Source: an uncultured Clostridia bacterium
GTDB lineage: Bacteria > Bacillota > Clostridia > Oscillospirales > CAG-272
Direction of reading: 5' to 3'
Assembly (NCBI GenBank): GCA_937934385.1
Contig: CALGZV010000071.1
Location: forward strand, 1-7,529
Length of the DNA: 7,529 bases
The translations under genes and the position numbers were made by a program. The notes under the pieces were generated by a model. The model was not told the origin of the DNA. It did no database searches and saw only the letters and a list, made by a program, of their open reading frames with translations. Below are positions 1 through 4,931 of this stretch, piece after piece. Every line of letters starts with the position of its first letter. Within the stretch, counting starts at the first letter, position 1.

Positions 1-1072
1 CATCAAGCTGTTCCTCGTCGTATGCATCGATAAGGAAAGCAAGCGCTACGCGGTCAGCTCCGAGCGACGGCTCGATAACATACGGTATATACTTTTCGTT
101 TGTATCAGGATCGAAATATTCCATTGATTCACCGGAATGCTCTGCGTGCTTCGAAAGGTCGTAATTTGTACGGTCGGCAATACCCCAAAGCTCTCCCCAA
201 CCGAACGGGAAAAGATACTCGAAGTCCGTCGTTGCTTTTGAATAGAACGAAAGCTCCTCCGGATCATGGTCGCGCAGGCGGAGATTTTCGCGTGTCATGC
301 CGAGATCGTAAAGGAATTTCGCACAGTAATCTTTCCAGAAAGCAAACCATTCAAGGTCTGTATCCGGCTTGCAGAAAAATTCAAGCTCCATCTGTTCAAA
401 TTCACGTGTGCGGAAAGTAAAGTTACCGGGTGTGATTTCGTTACGGAAAGATTTACCGATCTGGGCAACACCGAAAGGAAGCTTACGGCGGCTGCTTCTG
501 GATATGCTCTTAAAGTTTACGAATATACCCTGAGCAGTCTCCGGACGGAGATAAAGCTCAGACGTTTTATCCTCGGTAACTCCCTGAAAGGTTTTGAACA
601 TGAGATTGAACTGGCGGATATCGGTAAAATCAGAGCTTCCGCATGACGGACAGGTAATGCCGTGTTCCTTAATGTAATCGGTCATCTGCTGATTCGACCA
701 GCCTCCGGGATTATCGGAAAGACCGCTTTCCGCTGCATAATCCTCAATAAGCTTATCGGCCCTGTGACGCGAACGGCACACCTTGCAGTCCATAAGCGGA
801 TCCGAAAAACCGCCGAGATGTCCTGACGCCACCCATACTTCCGGATTCATTATGATCGCGCTGTCAAGTCCGACATTATAACGGGACTGCTGAACAAATT
901 TTTTCCACCATGCGCGTTTTACATTATTTTTGAATTCAACACCGAGAGGACCGTAATCCCAACTGTTTGCAAGTCCTCCGTATATCTCGCTTCCCGGAAA
1001 TATAAAGCCCCGGTTCTTGCAAAGAGCCACGATTTTATCCATTGTCTTATCAGCATGATTCATGTGCTTCAT
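1..1072 (-). CDS. glyQS: Glycyl-tRNA synthetase, single-chain type (C-terminus outside window)
   Basis: This enzyme charges tRNA-Gly with glycine in the cytoplasm using ATP. The frame stays open for 357 codons to the window edge, so about 100 residues (the anticodon-binding domain) should lie beyond it. Visible are the N-terminal segment with SWDYGPLG (residues 37-44), cysteine pairs C96/C99 and C141/C144 typical of the zinc-binding insertion, class II motif 2 around FRNEI (209-213), the glycine-pocket block [23 protein letters not shown] (about 280-302), and motif 3 EPSLGADR (334-341). This is the homodimeric GRS1 type, not the alpha2/beta2 GlyQ+GlyS type. The start at 1072 follows CAGGAG by about 10 nt; an in-frame Met at codon 4 is an alternative. 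It lies 46 bp downstream of the LCP gene on the same strand and has no clear promoter of its own, so the two probably form one transcript. Confidence 0.97.
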   Translation of the reverse strand, partial: MKHMNHADKTMDKIVALCKNRGFIFPGSEIYGGLANSWDYGPLGVEFKNNVKRAWWKKFVQQSRYNVGLDSAIIMNPEVWVASGHLGGFSDPLMDCKVCRSRHRADKLIEDYAAESGLSDNPGGWSNQQMTDYIKEHGITCPSCGSSDFTDIRQFNLMFKTFQGVTEDKTSELYLRPETAQGIFVNFKSISRSSRRKLPFGVAQIGKSFRNEITPGNFTFRTREFEQMELEFFCKPDTDLEWFAFWKDYCAKFLYDLGMTRENLRLRDHDPEELSFYSKATTDFEYLFPFGWGELWGIADRTNYDLSKHAEHSGESMEYFDPDTNEKYIPYVIEPSLGADRVALAFLIDAYDEEQLD

Positions 1073-1118
1073 CTTAGTGTTTCTCCTGAATATAATTAAT
1101 TTTATTTTCTTTTTACTG

Positions 1119-2183
1119 TCAGCGATATATCCTTAAACTTTCAATCGCCTCGGAATATGACGGAATAAAATAATTTGTTCCGCCCTCAGTTTTTGAGACT
1201 CCCGGATACGACACATTGACTTTGTCATACTTTGAATAAGAAAAAATCAAATCTATATTTTCAAGCAGATCGTCAAGTGCAAAATTGGTATCCGCATATC
1301 CGACAACCGAATTATAAATACTCTGCGCTCTGTCAAAGTATCCCGGAGCAGTCATTTTATCAAGCAGCGCCTTTAAAAAGTCAACGCCGATCGCCATTCG
1401 CGATACGTTACCATCGGAATATGAGCTGTACCGGAGAAGATCGAGGGACTTTTTACCGTCAAGCGTTTGCTGTCCCTTTTTAAGATTTATTTCAAGCGAC
1501 TGTGTTTCGTCGATATAGTGCATGTCAACGGGAACCATATACGATATTCCGCCGATAGCATCTATTGCCGAAACAAGCTTGGGAATCGACATTGAAACAT
1601 AATAATCAATGTTAAGCCCTGTCAGCGCACGGACTTTACGGCACACAAAATCAAGTCCGTGTTTTGAGTATACGGCACTCAGCGTCGTATTTCCGCCGTC
1701 AACATATATCTGTGTGTTAGTAGGAATAGGCATAAATACAAACGACTGCTTTTCCTTGTCAACGCGCACAAGAATTATAGTATCAACATTGACTGTCCGC
1801 TCATGCATTTTAAAGCCTTTTATATTTGCATTTACAGTCGTAAGGTCGTAATCATTTAAAACATCAGGCTGATGATCGGTTCCCACAAGCAAAACATTAA
1901 ACGACTTTCCTTTTACCTCGTCCGGCACCGGATCATTTATCATTTCTGTAACAGGATTTCCGTTTTCATCAGTAACGGCATTTCCGCTTTCGTCGGTCAC
2001 ATAGGCAAACGGACGGTTTGTAACCTCACCGCCTGTCTGATCACCGGTTCCGTCTTCTGTTGACGTCGGTTCTCCGGCGAATATTCCTGTTTCGATAGAA
2101 TCTGAAACAAAATATGCGATCACGCCGAATATAACTGCGGATACTACGAAAGTAATCGTAAAATTCTTTACTGCGGAAAGCAT
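1119..2183 (-). CDS. LCP (LytR-CpsA-Psr) family membrane protein with altered active site
   Basis: The 354-residue product has a single N-terminal membrane anchor (about residues 7-28), a Gly/Thr/Asp-rich linker (about 37-90), and an extracellular LCP domain (about 94-282). Family landmarks are NVLLVGTD (96-103), [10 protein letters not shown] (133-142), the strand pair ending MPIPTNT (151-157), [21 protein letters not shown] (192-212) and [19 protein letters not shown] (234-252). LCP enzymes normally move teichoic acid or capsule polymers from lipid carriers onto peptidoglycan. Here several residues that hold the polyprenyl pyrophosphate are changed: the SIPRD arginine position reads T155 and the RxR pair after the ALxxxR helix keeps R251 but has S253. 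The later R262 remains, but no Gln sits four residues after it. Fold assignment is firm; catalytic activity is doubtful. AGAAGGAG lies 8 nt before the start. It is first gene of the leftward unit with glyQS. Confidence 0.88.
   Translation of the reverse strand: MLSAVKNFTITFVVSAVIFGVIAYFVSDSIETGIFAGEPTSTEDGTGDQTGGEVTNRPFAYVTDESGNAVTDENGNPVTEMINDPVPDEVKGKSFNVLLVGTDHQPDVLNDYDLTTVNANIKGFKMHERTVNVDTIILVRVDKEKQSFVFMPIPTNTQIYVDGGNTTLSAVYSKHGLDFVCRKVRALTGLNIDYYVSMSIPKLVSAIDAIGGISYMVPVDMHYIDETQSLEINLKKGQQTLDGKKSLDLLRYSSYSDGNVSRMAIGVDFLKALLDKMTAPGYFDRAQSIYNSVVGYADTNFALDDLLENIDLIFSYSKYDKVNVSYPGVSKTEGGTNYFIPSYSEAIESLRIYR
1948..1995 (-). repeat. Tandem 24-bp repeat encoding the LCP linker
   Basis: Two adjacent 24-bp units (1948-1971 and 1972-1995) match at 19 of 24 positions. 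They encode residues about 63-78 of the LCP protein, VTDESGNA followed by VTDENGNP, with a partial third unit VTEMINDP in register. The differences are mostly at third positions, which suggests an older in-frame duplication kept under coding constraint. It lies between the membrane anchor and the LCP domain and probably works as a flexible spacer through the cell wall. Confidence 0.8.
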
Positions 2184-2248
2184 CTGTAATACTCCTTCTG
2201 TATGAACATAAATTTCAAATATTGCTTATCATTGAAAATACATATTTT

Positions 2249-2277
2249 ATTATACATGATTTATGCGCTTTTTTCAA
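2249..2277 (-). promoter_or_regulatory. Promoter of the LCP-glyQS unit
   Basis: On the minus strand TTGAAA (2272-2277) and TATAAT (2249-2254) are separated by exactly 17 bp. The start point would be near 2242, giving a leader of about 58 nt before the LCP start. It diverges from the tRNA promoter only 18 bp away. Confidence 0.85.
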
Positions 2278-2294
2278 TAGATTTGAAAAAATAC

Positions 2295-2323
2295 TTGAAA
2301 TTTTAAAAACATTATGCTATAAT
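2295..2323 (+). promoter_or_regulatory. Promoter of the tRNA-Arg gene
   Basis: TTGAAA (2295-2300) and TATAAT (2318-2323) are spaced by 17 bp, with an extended -10 TGC immediately upstream of TATAAT. Transcription would start about 15 nt before the mature tRNA 5' end. Confidence 0.87.
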
Positions 2324-2345
2324 TGAAACATTCACGCCACAATGT

Positions 2346-2422
2346 GTTTCCGTAGCTCAGCCGGATAGAGCGACCGCCTCCTAAGCGGTAGGTCGGGTGT
2401 TCGAATCACCTCGGGAACGCCA
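2346..2422 (+). tRNA. tRNA-Arg, anticodon CCU
   Basis: This tRNA reads AGG arginine codons. All four arms can be folded: acceptor GTTTCCG/CGGGAAC (one T-G pair), D stem GCTC/GAGC, anticodon stem ACCGC/GCGGT around loop CTCCTAA with anticodon CCT at 2380-2382, variable loop AGGTC, and T stem GGGTG/CACCT around TTCGAAT. The discriminator is G and the CCA end is encoded (2420-2422). It is a single-gene unit with its own promoter and terminator. Confidence 0.97.
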
Positions 2423-2429
2423 ACCGACA

Positions 2430-2479
2430 AGAAAGCCGAAAACCTTCTTTTTTTAGAGTTTTCGGCTTTCTATTTTTTT
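2430..2479 (+). terminator. Intrinsic terminator of tRNA-Arg
   Basis: A perfect 14-bp stem AGAAAGCCGAAAAC (2430-2443) / GTTTTCGGCTTTCT (2458-2471) with a 14-nt loop is followed by an A and seven T (2473-2479). On the opposite strand the hairpin is not followed by a T run, so it is mainly a rightward terminator, although it also lies just beyond the stop of the convergent gene at 2497. Confidence 0.93.
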
Positions 2480-2496
2480 CGGAGATCAATACTTCA

Positions 2497-2946
2497 TCAA
2501 GCAATAATATCTTTTTTACGTATACCGTTGAGAAGCTTTTTAAAGTCGGGAGAAGCTTTTATATCTTCAATATCATTATTTTCAGTCCATAAAACAAAAA
2601 CAAATTCCGTATCACCGTCTTCTGTTTTATCTATAAGGAATCTCGCCTCAAAATACTGTTCCCTATTCGTACTATATGTTGAATGATGGCCTTTAAGTCC
2701 GTTAAGTTCGATTTCCCCGACGGGAAATATCTTATAACAGATTTCCTGCTGCGAGTCGATAAGTGCTTCTTTTGTACCCATGCAGTTACGGCTTATTTCA
2801 TAATTGAAACTATACCTGCCGTCGCTGCGTTTGAAGACGAGTGAATTTCCGTCAGTCCAGTCAGTGTCTAAAACGGCGCTGATATCTTCGGGAATTTCTG
2901 CGCTTATGCCCTCGATCTCAAAACAAAGCTTTTTGATTAAAAACAT
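2497..2946 (-). CDS. Small protein of unknown function
   Basis: The 149-residue product has no signal peptide and no membrane segment, so it is probably cytoplasmic. I do not recognise a catalytic motif. The layout is an N-terminal strand region with EISAEIPED-like residues (about 10-21), an aromatic W30, a central block EIELNGLKGHHSTYS (78-92) followed by QYFEARFLID (97-106) and EFVFVLW (114-120), and a C-terminal helix SPDFKKLLNGIRKK (132-145). A pattern of lipid-free beta strands, a central NGLKG turn, Y-E-R strand, and a final helix recalls small PsbP/DcrB-like (DUF1795-type) proteins, but this is a weak inference. The start is supported by GAGG 8 nt upstream. A terminator-like hairpin at 2989-3018 sits just ahead of the start, and I see no good promoter in the 48 bp between them. 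Confidence 0.8.
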   Translation of the reverse strand: MFLIKKLCFEIEGISAEIPEDISAVLDTDWTDGNSLVFKRSDGRYSFNYEISRNCMGTKEALIDSQQEICYKIFPVGEIELNGLKGHHSTYSTNREQYFEARFLIDKTEDGDTEFVFVLWTENNDIEDIKASPDFKKLLNGIRKKDIIA

Positions 2947-2988
2947 TTTTATTACCTCATTATTCTTTGAATTGCATCCATAAATGCT

Positions 2989-3018
2989 AAAAAATGCGGC
3001 AGACTAAAAGTCTGCCGC
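2989..3018 (-). terminator. Leftward intrinsic terminator or attenuator before the unknown gene
   Basis: GCGGCAGAC (2996-3004) and GTCTGCCGC (3010-3018) form a perfect 9-bp stem with a 5-nt loop. Read on the minus strand it is followed by A and six T (2994-2989). It would end a leftward RNA coming from 3019 and beyond. Because it lies 43 bp before the start codon of the unknown gene on the same strand, it could be an attenuator for that gene. Confidence 0.75.
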
Positions 3019-3157
3019 GGCTGAATCCGAGTTGCGGATCCATAAGCTAAACTCCCGGATAAAAAACGAAGCGGGAGCGGTGGAACACAGGATCGTGAAC
3101 TTATCGCGTTTTTTTGCAAAAACGCGGCGTGCCGAAGTCTGCTTTCACAGGCTTTTT
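3019..3157. other. Structured intergenic region, possible ncRNA or leader
   Basis: No coding signal is seen. Minus-strand hairpins, in order, are AAGCCTG/CAGACTT (3135-3154), CGCGTTTTT/AAAAACGCG with loop GCAA (3105-3126), and a rod made of AGTT/AACT, GATCC/GGATC and CTCCCG/CGGGAG with internal loops (about 3030-3100), leading into the terminator at 2989-3018. That order looks like a leftward leader or small RNA. On the plus strand AGTCTG/CAGGCT (3136-3153) followed by TTTTTG (3153-3158) could instead end a rightward RNA. No convincing promoter is visible for either strand, so direction is undecided. From 3158 to 3349 I see only weak short hairpins such as CTGTA/TACAG and CGCT/AGCG. Confidence 0.4.
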
Positions 3158-3349
3158 GTCAATCACATTTGTTCACAACACTTTATCTTTTCAAATCAAA
3201 GACTGTAGCTTACAGCGCACTTCTAAAAAACATGTCCGAATACACGGTCCGACGCTTTACAGCGCCGTTCGTCGCATGCTCTCGGTTATAACGACGGAAC
3301 CGCCGCTACTCATAATCGTTTTAAATGATCTCAACTTACTGGCACGCAG

Positions 3350-3378
3350 TTGACTTTTCGGGGAAAATATGATATCAT
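3350..3378 (+). promoter_or_regulatory. Promoter of small RNA copy 1
   Basis: TTGACT (3350-3355) and TATCAT (3373-3378) are 17 bp apart, with an extended -10 TGA just upstream. The segment GGAAAATATGATATCAT closely matches that of the second copy (GGAAATATGATATAAT), so the promoter belongs to the repeated unit. The start point would be near 3385, at the first base of the closing helix. Confidence 0.8.
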
Positions 3379-3383
3379 GTTTC

Positions 3384-3479
3384 TGTCGCAGAAGTGACTT
3401 AGGTGTTGTTAAGGGCAACCCTGAGTTCGGACGCGGAGGCGGTCAACCTCCGTGTTCCGCTGCGGCGATTTGTTTTATC
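3384..3479 (+). ncRNA. Small RNA candidate, copy 1 (UUAAGGG/CGGUCAA two-hairpin family)
   Basis: The predicted fold is a three-way junction. The closing helix TGTCGCAG (3384-3391) / CTGCGGCG (3460-3467) is followed by ATTTGTTTTA, giving a moderate intrinsic terminator. Inside are a linker AAGTGA, hairpin B (3398-3425: CTTAGG and GTTG paired with CAAC and CCTGAG, one bulged T, loop TTAAGGG at 3409-3415), and hairpin C (3428-3459: about 12 pairs around loop CGGTCAA at 3440-3446). The same order and loops recur at 3787-3892 with different stem sequences. I do not recognise the family. It has no credible reading frame, and having its own promoter and terminator points to a trans-acting RNA rather than a leader. 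Confidence 0.72.
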
Positions 3480-3618
3480 GGGAGATCGCTCCAAATCAAG
3501 GCGATCCCGCGGTAAAAGCTTTTACAGTCTTTTAACAGTATTCAATTGTCATTTTTTCAGTACACCGTTTACGGTATGTACTTCCGCTTGGATCGGTAGT
3601 CAAAGGATCACGTCCTTT
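3479..3618. other. Run of hairpins downstream of small RNA copy 1
   Basis: Several separate inverted repeats lie here: CGG..GATCGC / GCGATC CCG (3479-3509), the palindrome GTAAAAGCTTTTAC (3512-3525), GTACA..CCG / CGG..TGTAC (3560-3581), and AAAGGA/TCCTTT (3602-3618). GATTTG (3467-3472) can also pair with CAAATC (3492-3497), competing with the closing helix of copy 1. No gene, convincing promoter or clear terminator is visible, so it may be a degraded RNA unit or read-through tail. Confidence 0.35.
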
Positions 3619-3628
3619 AATTCAGATT

Positions 3629-3675
3629 AAAAAAATACCGGGCAGATGTGCGCACAAAAAACACATCTGCCCGGT
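3629..3675 (-). terminator. Strong leftward intrinsic terminator
   Basis: ACCGGGCAGATGTG (3637-3650) and CACATCTGCCCGGT (3662-3675) make a perfect 14-bp stem with an 11-nt loop. On the minus strand it is followed by A and seven T (3635-3629). On the plus strand the tail TATATATTTAA is poorer, so any rightward termination would be weaker. It faces the leftward promoter at 3928-3956. Confidence 0.85.
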
Positions 3676-3687
3676 TATATATTTAAT

Positions 3688-3734
3688 CGGGGAAGCACCC
3701 CGAAATCAAAAACTTTCTGAAAAAGTTTTTTCGG
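3688..3734. other. Two hairpins between terminator and small RNA copy 2
   Basis: CGGGG/CCCCG (3688-3702, loop AAGCA) is followed by AAAAACTTT/AAAGTTTTT (3708-3730), with an outer CCGA/TCGG pairing (3700-3703 with 3731-3734). The A/T-rich hairpin ends in a short T run on the plus strand. Its role is unclear; it may be part of an interspersed repeat. Confidence 0.4.
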
Positions 3735-3751
3735 CAAAGCATCGCAACCTC

Positions 3752-3780
3752 TTGAAAATATCACGGAAATATGATATAAT
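3752..3780 (+). promoter_or_regulatory. Promoter of small RNA copy 2
   Basis: TTGAAA (3752-3757) and TATAAT (3775-3780) are separated by 17 bp, with an extended -10 TGA. It resembles the promoter of copy 1 in the whole -10 region. The start point falls near 3787, right at the closing helix of the RNA. Confidence 0.88.
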
Positions 3781-3786
3781 CATGGA

Positions 3787-3892
3787 TACAATGTCGGTGC
3801 CGGGATTCCGGTGGATATTTATGTGTTAAGGGCACATAGATATCAGGAAATGATAATCGGTCAAATTATCATTTCTGCCGGCATTGTTTTTT
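3787..3892 (+). ncRNA. Small RNA candidate, copy 2 (UUAAGGG/CGGUCAA two-hairpin family)
   Basis: A 12-pair closing helix ACAATGTCGGTG (3788-3799) / TGCCGGCATTGT (3876-3887), including G-U pairs, runs into TTTTTT (3887-3892) and so acts as the intrinsic terminator. Inside it lie a short hairpin CCGG/CCGG (3800-3811), hairpin B with 12 pairs (3814-3825 with 3833-3844) and loop TTAAGGG (3826-3832), and hairpin C with 11 pairs (3847-3857 with 3865-3875) and loop CGGTCAA (3858-3864). Stems are A/T-rich whereas those of copy 1 are G/C-rich, yet loops, order and promoter agree. The RNA would be about 105 nt. No reading frame of note is inside. I do not recognise the family; a stand-alone regulatory RNA is the simplest reading. 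Confidence 0.8.
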
Positions 3893-3927
3893 GTCTCGCC
3901 GGAAAGACTCGGTATTTAATTATTTAT

Positions 3928-3956
3928 ATTTTACCATACTTGTCGAATCCTGTCAA
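3928..3956 (-). promoter_or_regulatory. Leftward promoter opposing small RNA copy 2
   Basis: On the minus strand TTGACA (3951-3956) and TAAAAT (3928-3933) are 17 bp apart, with an extended -10 TGG. This is one of the best promoter matches in the window. Transcription would start near 3921 and run leftward across copy 2. Confidence 0.75.
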
Positions 3957-3994
3957 GAGATTTTTGAAAAAAGTTTTAGTATTTTAAGAATAAC

Positions 3995-4251
3995 GGACAC
4001 TGCGTGTCCTACACCTCATCCACCGCTATCGCGGTCCCCCTTCCCCTCTAAAGGGGAAGGCTTACAGTTCAGCACTAATTCCAAGCTTTCCCCCTTTTCG
4101 TTTTTTCCGAATTTGAAAATCATATTTGCAGTGCAAATATGATTTTGAAAGGTGCGTGTACGAATTTATTAAAGGGAAAATTCAGCCGCACCTTTGGGGA
4201 AAAAGTGGGCGGCGTAGCCGCCCAAATGAGGTGTAGCTTGCGTCAGCAAGC
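3995..4251. repeat. Palindromic MITE-like element
   Basis: The outer inverted repeat CTACACCTCAT (4009-4019) / ATGAGGTGTAG (4226-4236) is perfect over 11 bp. It is flanked outside by hairpins GGACAC/GTGTCC (3995-4009) and GCTTGC/GCAAGC (4236-4251). Inside are ACCGC/GCGGT (4022-4035), CCTTCCCC/GGGGAAGG (4039-4060), a 15-bp repeat (4116-4146), AAAGGTGCG/CGCACCTTT (4148-4156, 4187-4195), TTTCCCC/GGGGAAA, and GGGCGGC/GCCGCCC (4207-4223). The whole unit folds as a nested cruciform with no coding capacity. The CACCTCATCC..GCGGTCCCCCTTCCCC..GGGGAAGG pattern is familiar to me from interspersed repeats in gut Clostridia, which is recollection rather than a search result. Confidence 0.7.
4116..4146. 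repeat. Perfect 15-bp inverted repeat inside the MITE-like element
   Basis: AAAATCATATTTGCA (4116-4130) and its exact complement (4132-4146) are separated by one base. Both arms end in A/T runs, but no long T tract follows on either strand, so it is more likely a cruciform or element core than a terminator. Confidence 0.85.
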
Positions 4252-4275
4252 GTTATATATACTTTAGATCAGCAG

Positions 4276-4325
4276 GAATAACGGACGCTACGTATACTGC
4301 ACCGCACGATAATACCGTTATCGTG
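4276..4325. repeat. Second copy of the element's left border, with hairpin
   Basis: GAATAACGGACGCTACGT (4276-4293) matches GAATAACGGACACTGCGT (3988-4005) at 16 of 18 positions. It is followed by the perfect stem CACGATAA (4305-4312) / TTATCGTG (4318-4325) with loop TACCG. It may be a border duplication or a remnant of a second insertion next to the MITE-like element. The remaining bases to the marR promoter show nothing further. Confidence 0.55.
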
Positions 4326-4375
4326 TTCACCTTACCTAACAGATCATTTGTTCAATAATTATTTCCAAAAAGTTC

Positions 4376-4404
4376 TTGACAAACGCATTCAAAAATGCTA
4401 TAAT
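4376..4404 (+). promoter_or_regulatory. Promoter of the marR-ABC operon
   Basis: A consensus TTGACA (4376-4381) and TATAAT (4399-4404) with 17-bp spacing and an extended -10 TGC. The start point would be near 4411, leaving a leader of about 50 nt. No other promoter is apparent before the two transporter genes. Confidence 0.92.
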
Positions 4405-4413
4405 TTTAGAAAC

Positions 4414-4438
4414 TTCAAATTTGCAGTATTCAAAATTG
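4414..4438. promoter_or_regulatory. Candidate operator for the MarR regulator
   Basis: TTCAAATTTG (4414-4423) and TTCAAAATTG (4429-4438) are direct repeats 15 bp apart, and the first contains the perfect palindrome CAAATTTG. A related TTCAAAAATG lies in the promoter spacer (4388-4397). A regulator bound here would sit at and just after the start point, fitting autorepression. The site is inferred from position and symmetry only. Confidence 0.4.
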
Positions 4439-4459
4439 TAGAAAGAAGGTAAACACGTT

Positions 4460-4897
4460 ATGAATAAAAATCTAATAACGCCGCTGCGAATTTTTTTTGA
4501 AGCATACGAGAACTACTGCAAACCCATATGCAAAGAACTGCAAATACCGCAGATGGCATTTGATATTCTGATGTTTTTTGCAAACAACACGGAATATCAT
4601 ACGGCAAAAGACCTTTGCAGAATGCGCGGTCTCAAAGAAAATATCGTTTCTGTCAATGTCAACAAGCTTGTTGACAAAGGGTATCTCATGCGCGAAGAAA
4701 TAAAAGGAGACCGCAGAAAAATAAAGCTGAGCTGTACAGAGAAAGCGCAGCCGATAATTGAAAAGGGACGGAAAATACAAGATGAATTTCAAATTGCTAT
4801 CAGAAAAAATATTTCACCGGAGGAGATGATTGTTTTTCAAAAGTGTTTAAATAATTTAATAGAAAATGCATTCGAACTGTCAAACAAAAAAATTTGA
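4460..4897 (+). CDS. MarR-family transcriptional regulator
   Basis: The 145-residue protein is a typical-length winged helix-turn-helix regulator. The N-terminal helix (about 5-28) would join the dimer interface. The segment TAKDLCRMRGLKENIVSVNVNKLVDKGYLMREE (about 48-80) contains the helix-turn-helix, with the recognition helix near 58-72. The wing GDRRKIKLSCTEKA (83-96) is the D-R-R...L-T family signature, and the C-terminal helices (about 98-142) complete the dimer. Such proteins usually repress neighbouring efflux genes and release DNA on binding a small aromatic compound; the ligand here is unknown. AAGAAGG lies about 10 nt before the ATG. It is first in the operon, 34 bp before the first transporter gene, so it probably controls itself and the exporter. 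Confidence 0.93.
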   Translation: MNKNLITPLRIFFEAYENYCKPICKELQIPQMAFDILMFFANNTEYHTAKDLCRMRGLKENIVSVNVNKLVDKGYLMREEIKGDRRKIKLSCTEKAQPIIEKGRKIQDEFQIAIRKNISPEEMIVFQKCLNNLIENAFELSNKKI

Positions 4898-4914
4898 TTT
4901 TACCCTGAACCAAT

Positions 4915-4931
4915 AGTTTTGGAGGAAAACT
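4915..4931 (+). promoter_or_regulatory. Ribosome binding site of the first ABC gene inside a hairpin loop
   Basis: GGAGG (4921-4925) is the entire loop of a perfect 6-bp stem AGTTTT (4915-4920) / AAAACT (4926-4931), and the ATG follows directly at 4932. The SD-to-start spacing is 6 nt. The stem is weak, so it may present the SD in a loop rather than block it. Confidence 0.6.

Larger units (their letters stand above)
3629..3921 (-). ncRNA. Candidate antisense transcript across small RNA copy 2
   Basis: This is inferred only from a strong leftward promoter (3928-3956) and a strong leftward terminator (3629-3675) with no protein gene between them. The RNA, about 290 nt, would be fully complementary to small RNA copy 2. 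It contains a 19-codon frame at 3683-3742 preceded by AGAGG 5 nt upstream, but the peptide looks unremarkable and overlaps hairpin sequence, so I do not call it as a gene. Confidence 0.35.

Noticed and set aside
3019..3126. T-box-like GCGGTGGAACA string on the plus strand (about 3076-3086)
   Set aside because: The canonical GGTGGNACCGCG box is not complete, there is no specifier stem that I can identify, and no aminoacyl-tRNA or amino-acid gene follows on that strand.
3114..3353. Plus-strand 79-codon frame
   Set aside because: It lies across hairpins and the first small RNA promoter, has no ribosome binding site, and the composition is not protein-like.
2989..3360. 6S RNA, RNase P RNA or tmRNA in the gap
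   Set aside because: Neither the RNase P GAGGAAAGTCC core nor tmRNA end sequences are present, and the rod-like fold at 3030-3100 is too short and irregular to call as 6S RNA.
3030..3500. Apparent inverted similarity GTGTTCC...TTTTATC.GGGAG between the 3030-3100 region (minus) and 3453-3484 (plus)
   Set aside because: The match is short, gapped and does not include the conserved loops of the small RNA family, so it is probably chance.
3403..3630. Plus-strand 75-codon frame
   Set aside because: It begins inside the first small RNA and runs through several inverted repeats, with no ribosome binding site.
3683..3742. Minus-strand 19-codon frame MLCRKNFFRKFLISGCFPD with AGAGG upstream
   Set aside because: It overlaps two hairpins that explain the sequence, is very short, and has no toxin-like hydrophobic segment. 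It is kept only as a remark under the antisense unit.
3995..4060. CRISPR-like repeats
   Set aside because: The repeats are inverted and of different sequence, with no regular spacing or spacers and no cas genes nearby.
3891..4142. Plus-strand 83-codon frame
   Set aside because: It starts in the T tract of small RNA copy 2 and runs into the palindromic element, including a low-complexity Pro/Ser stretch encoded by the repeat.
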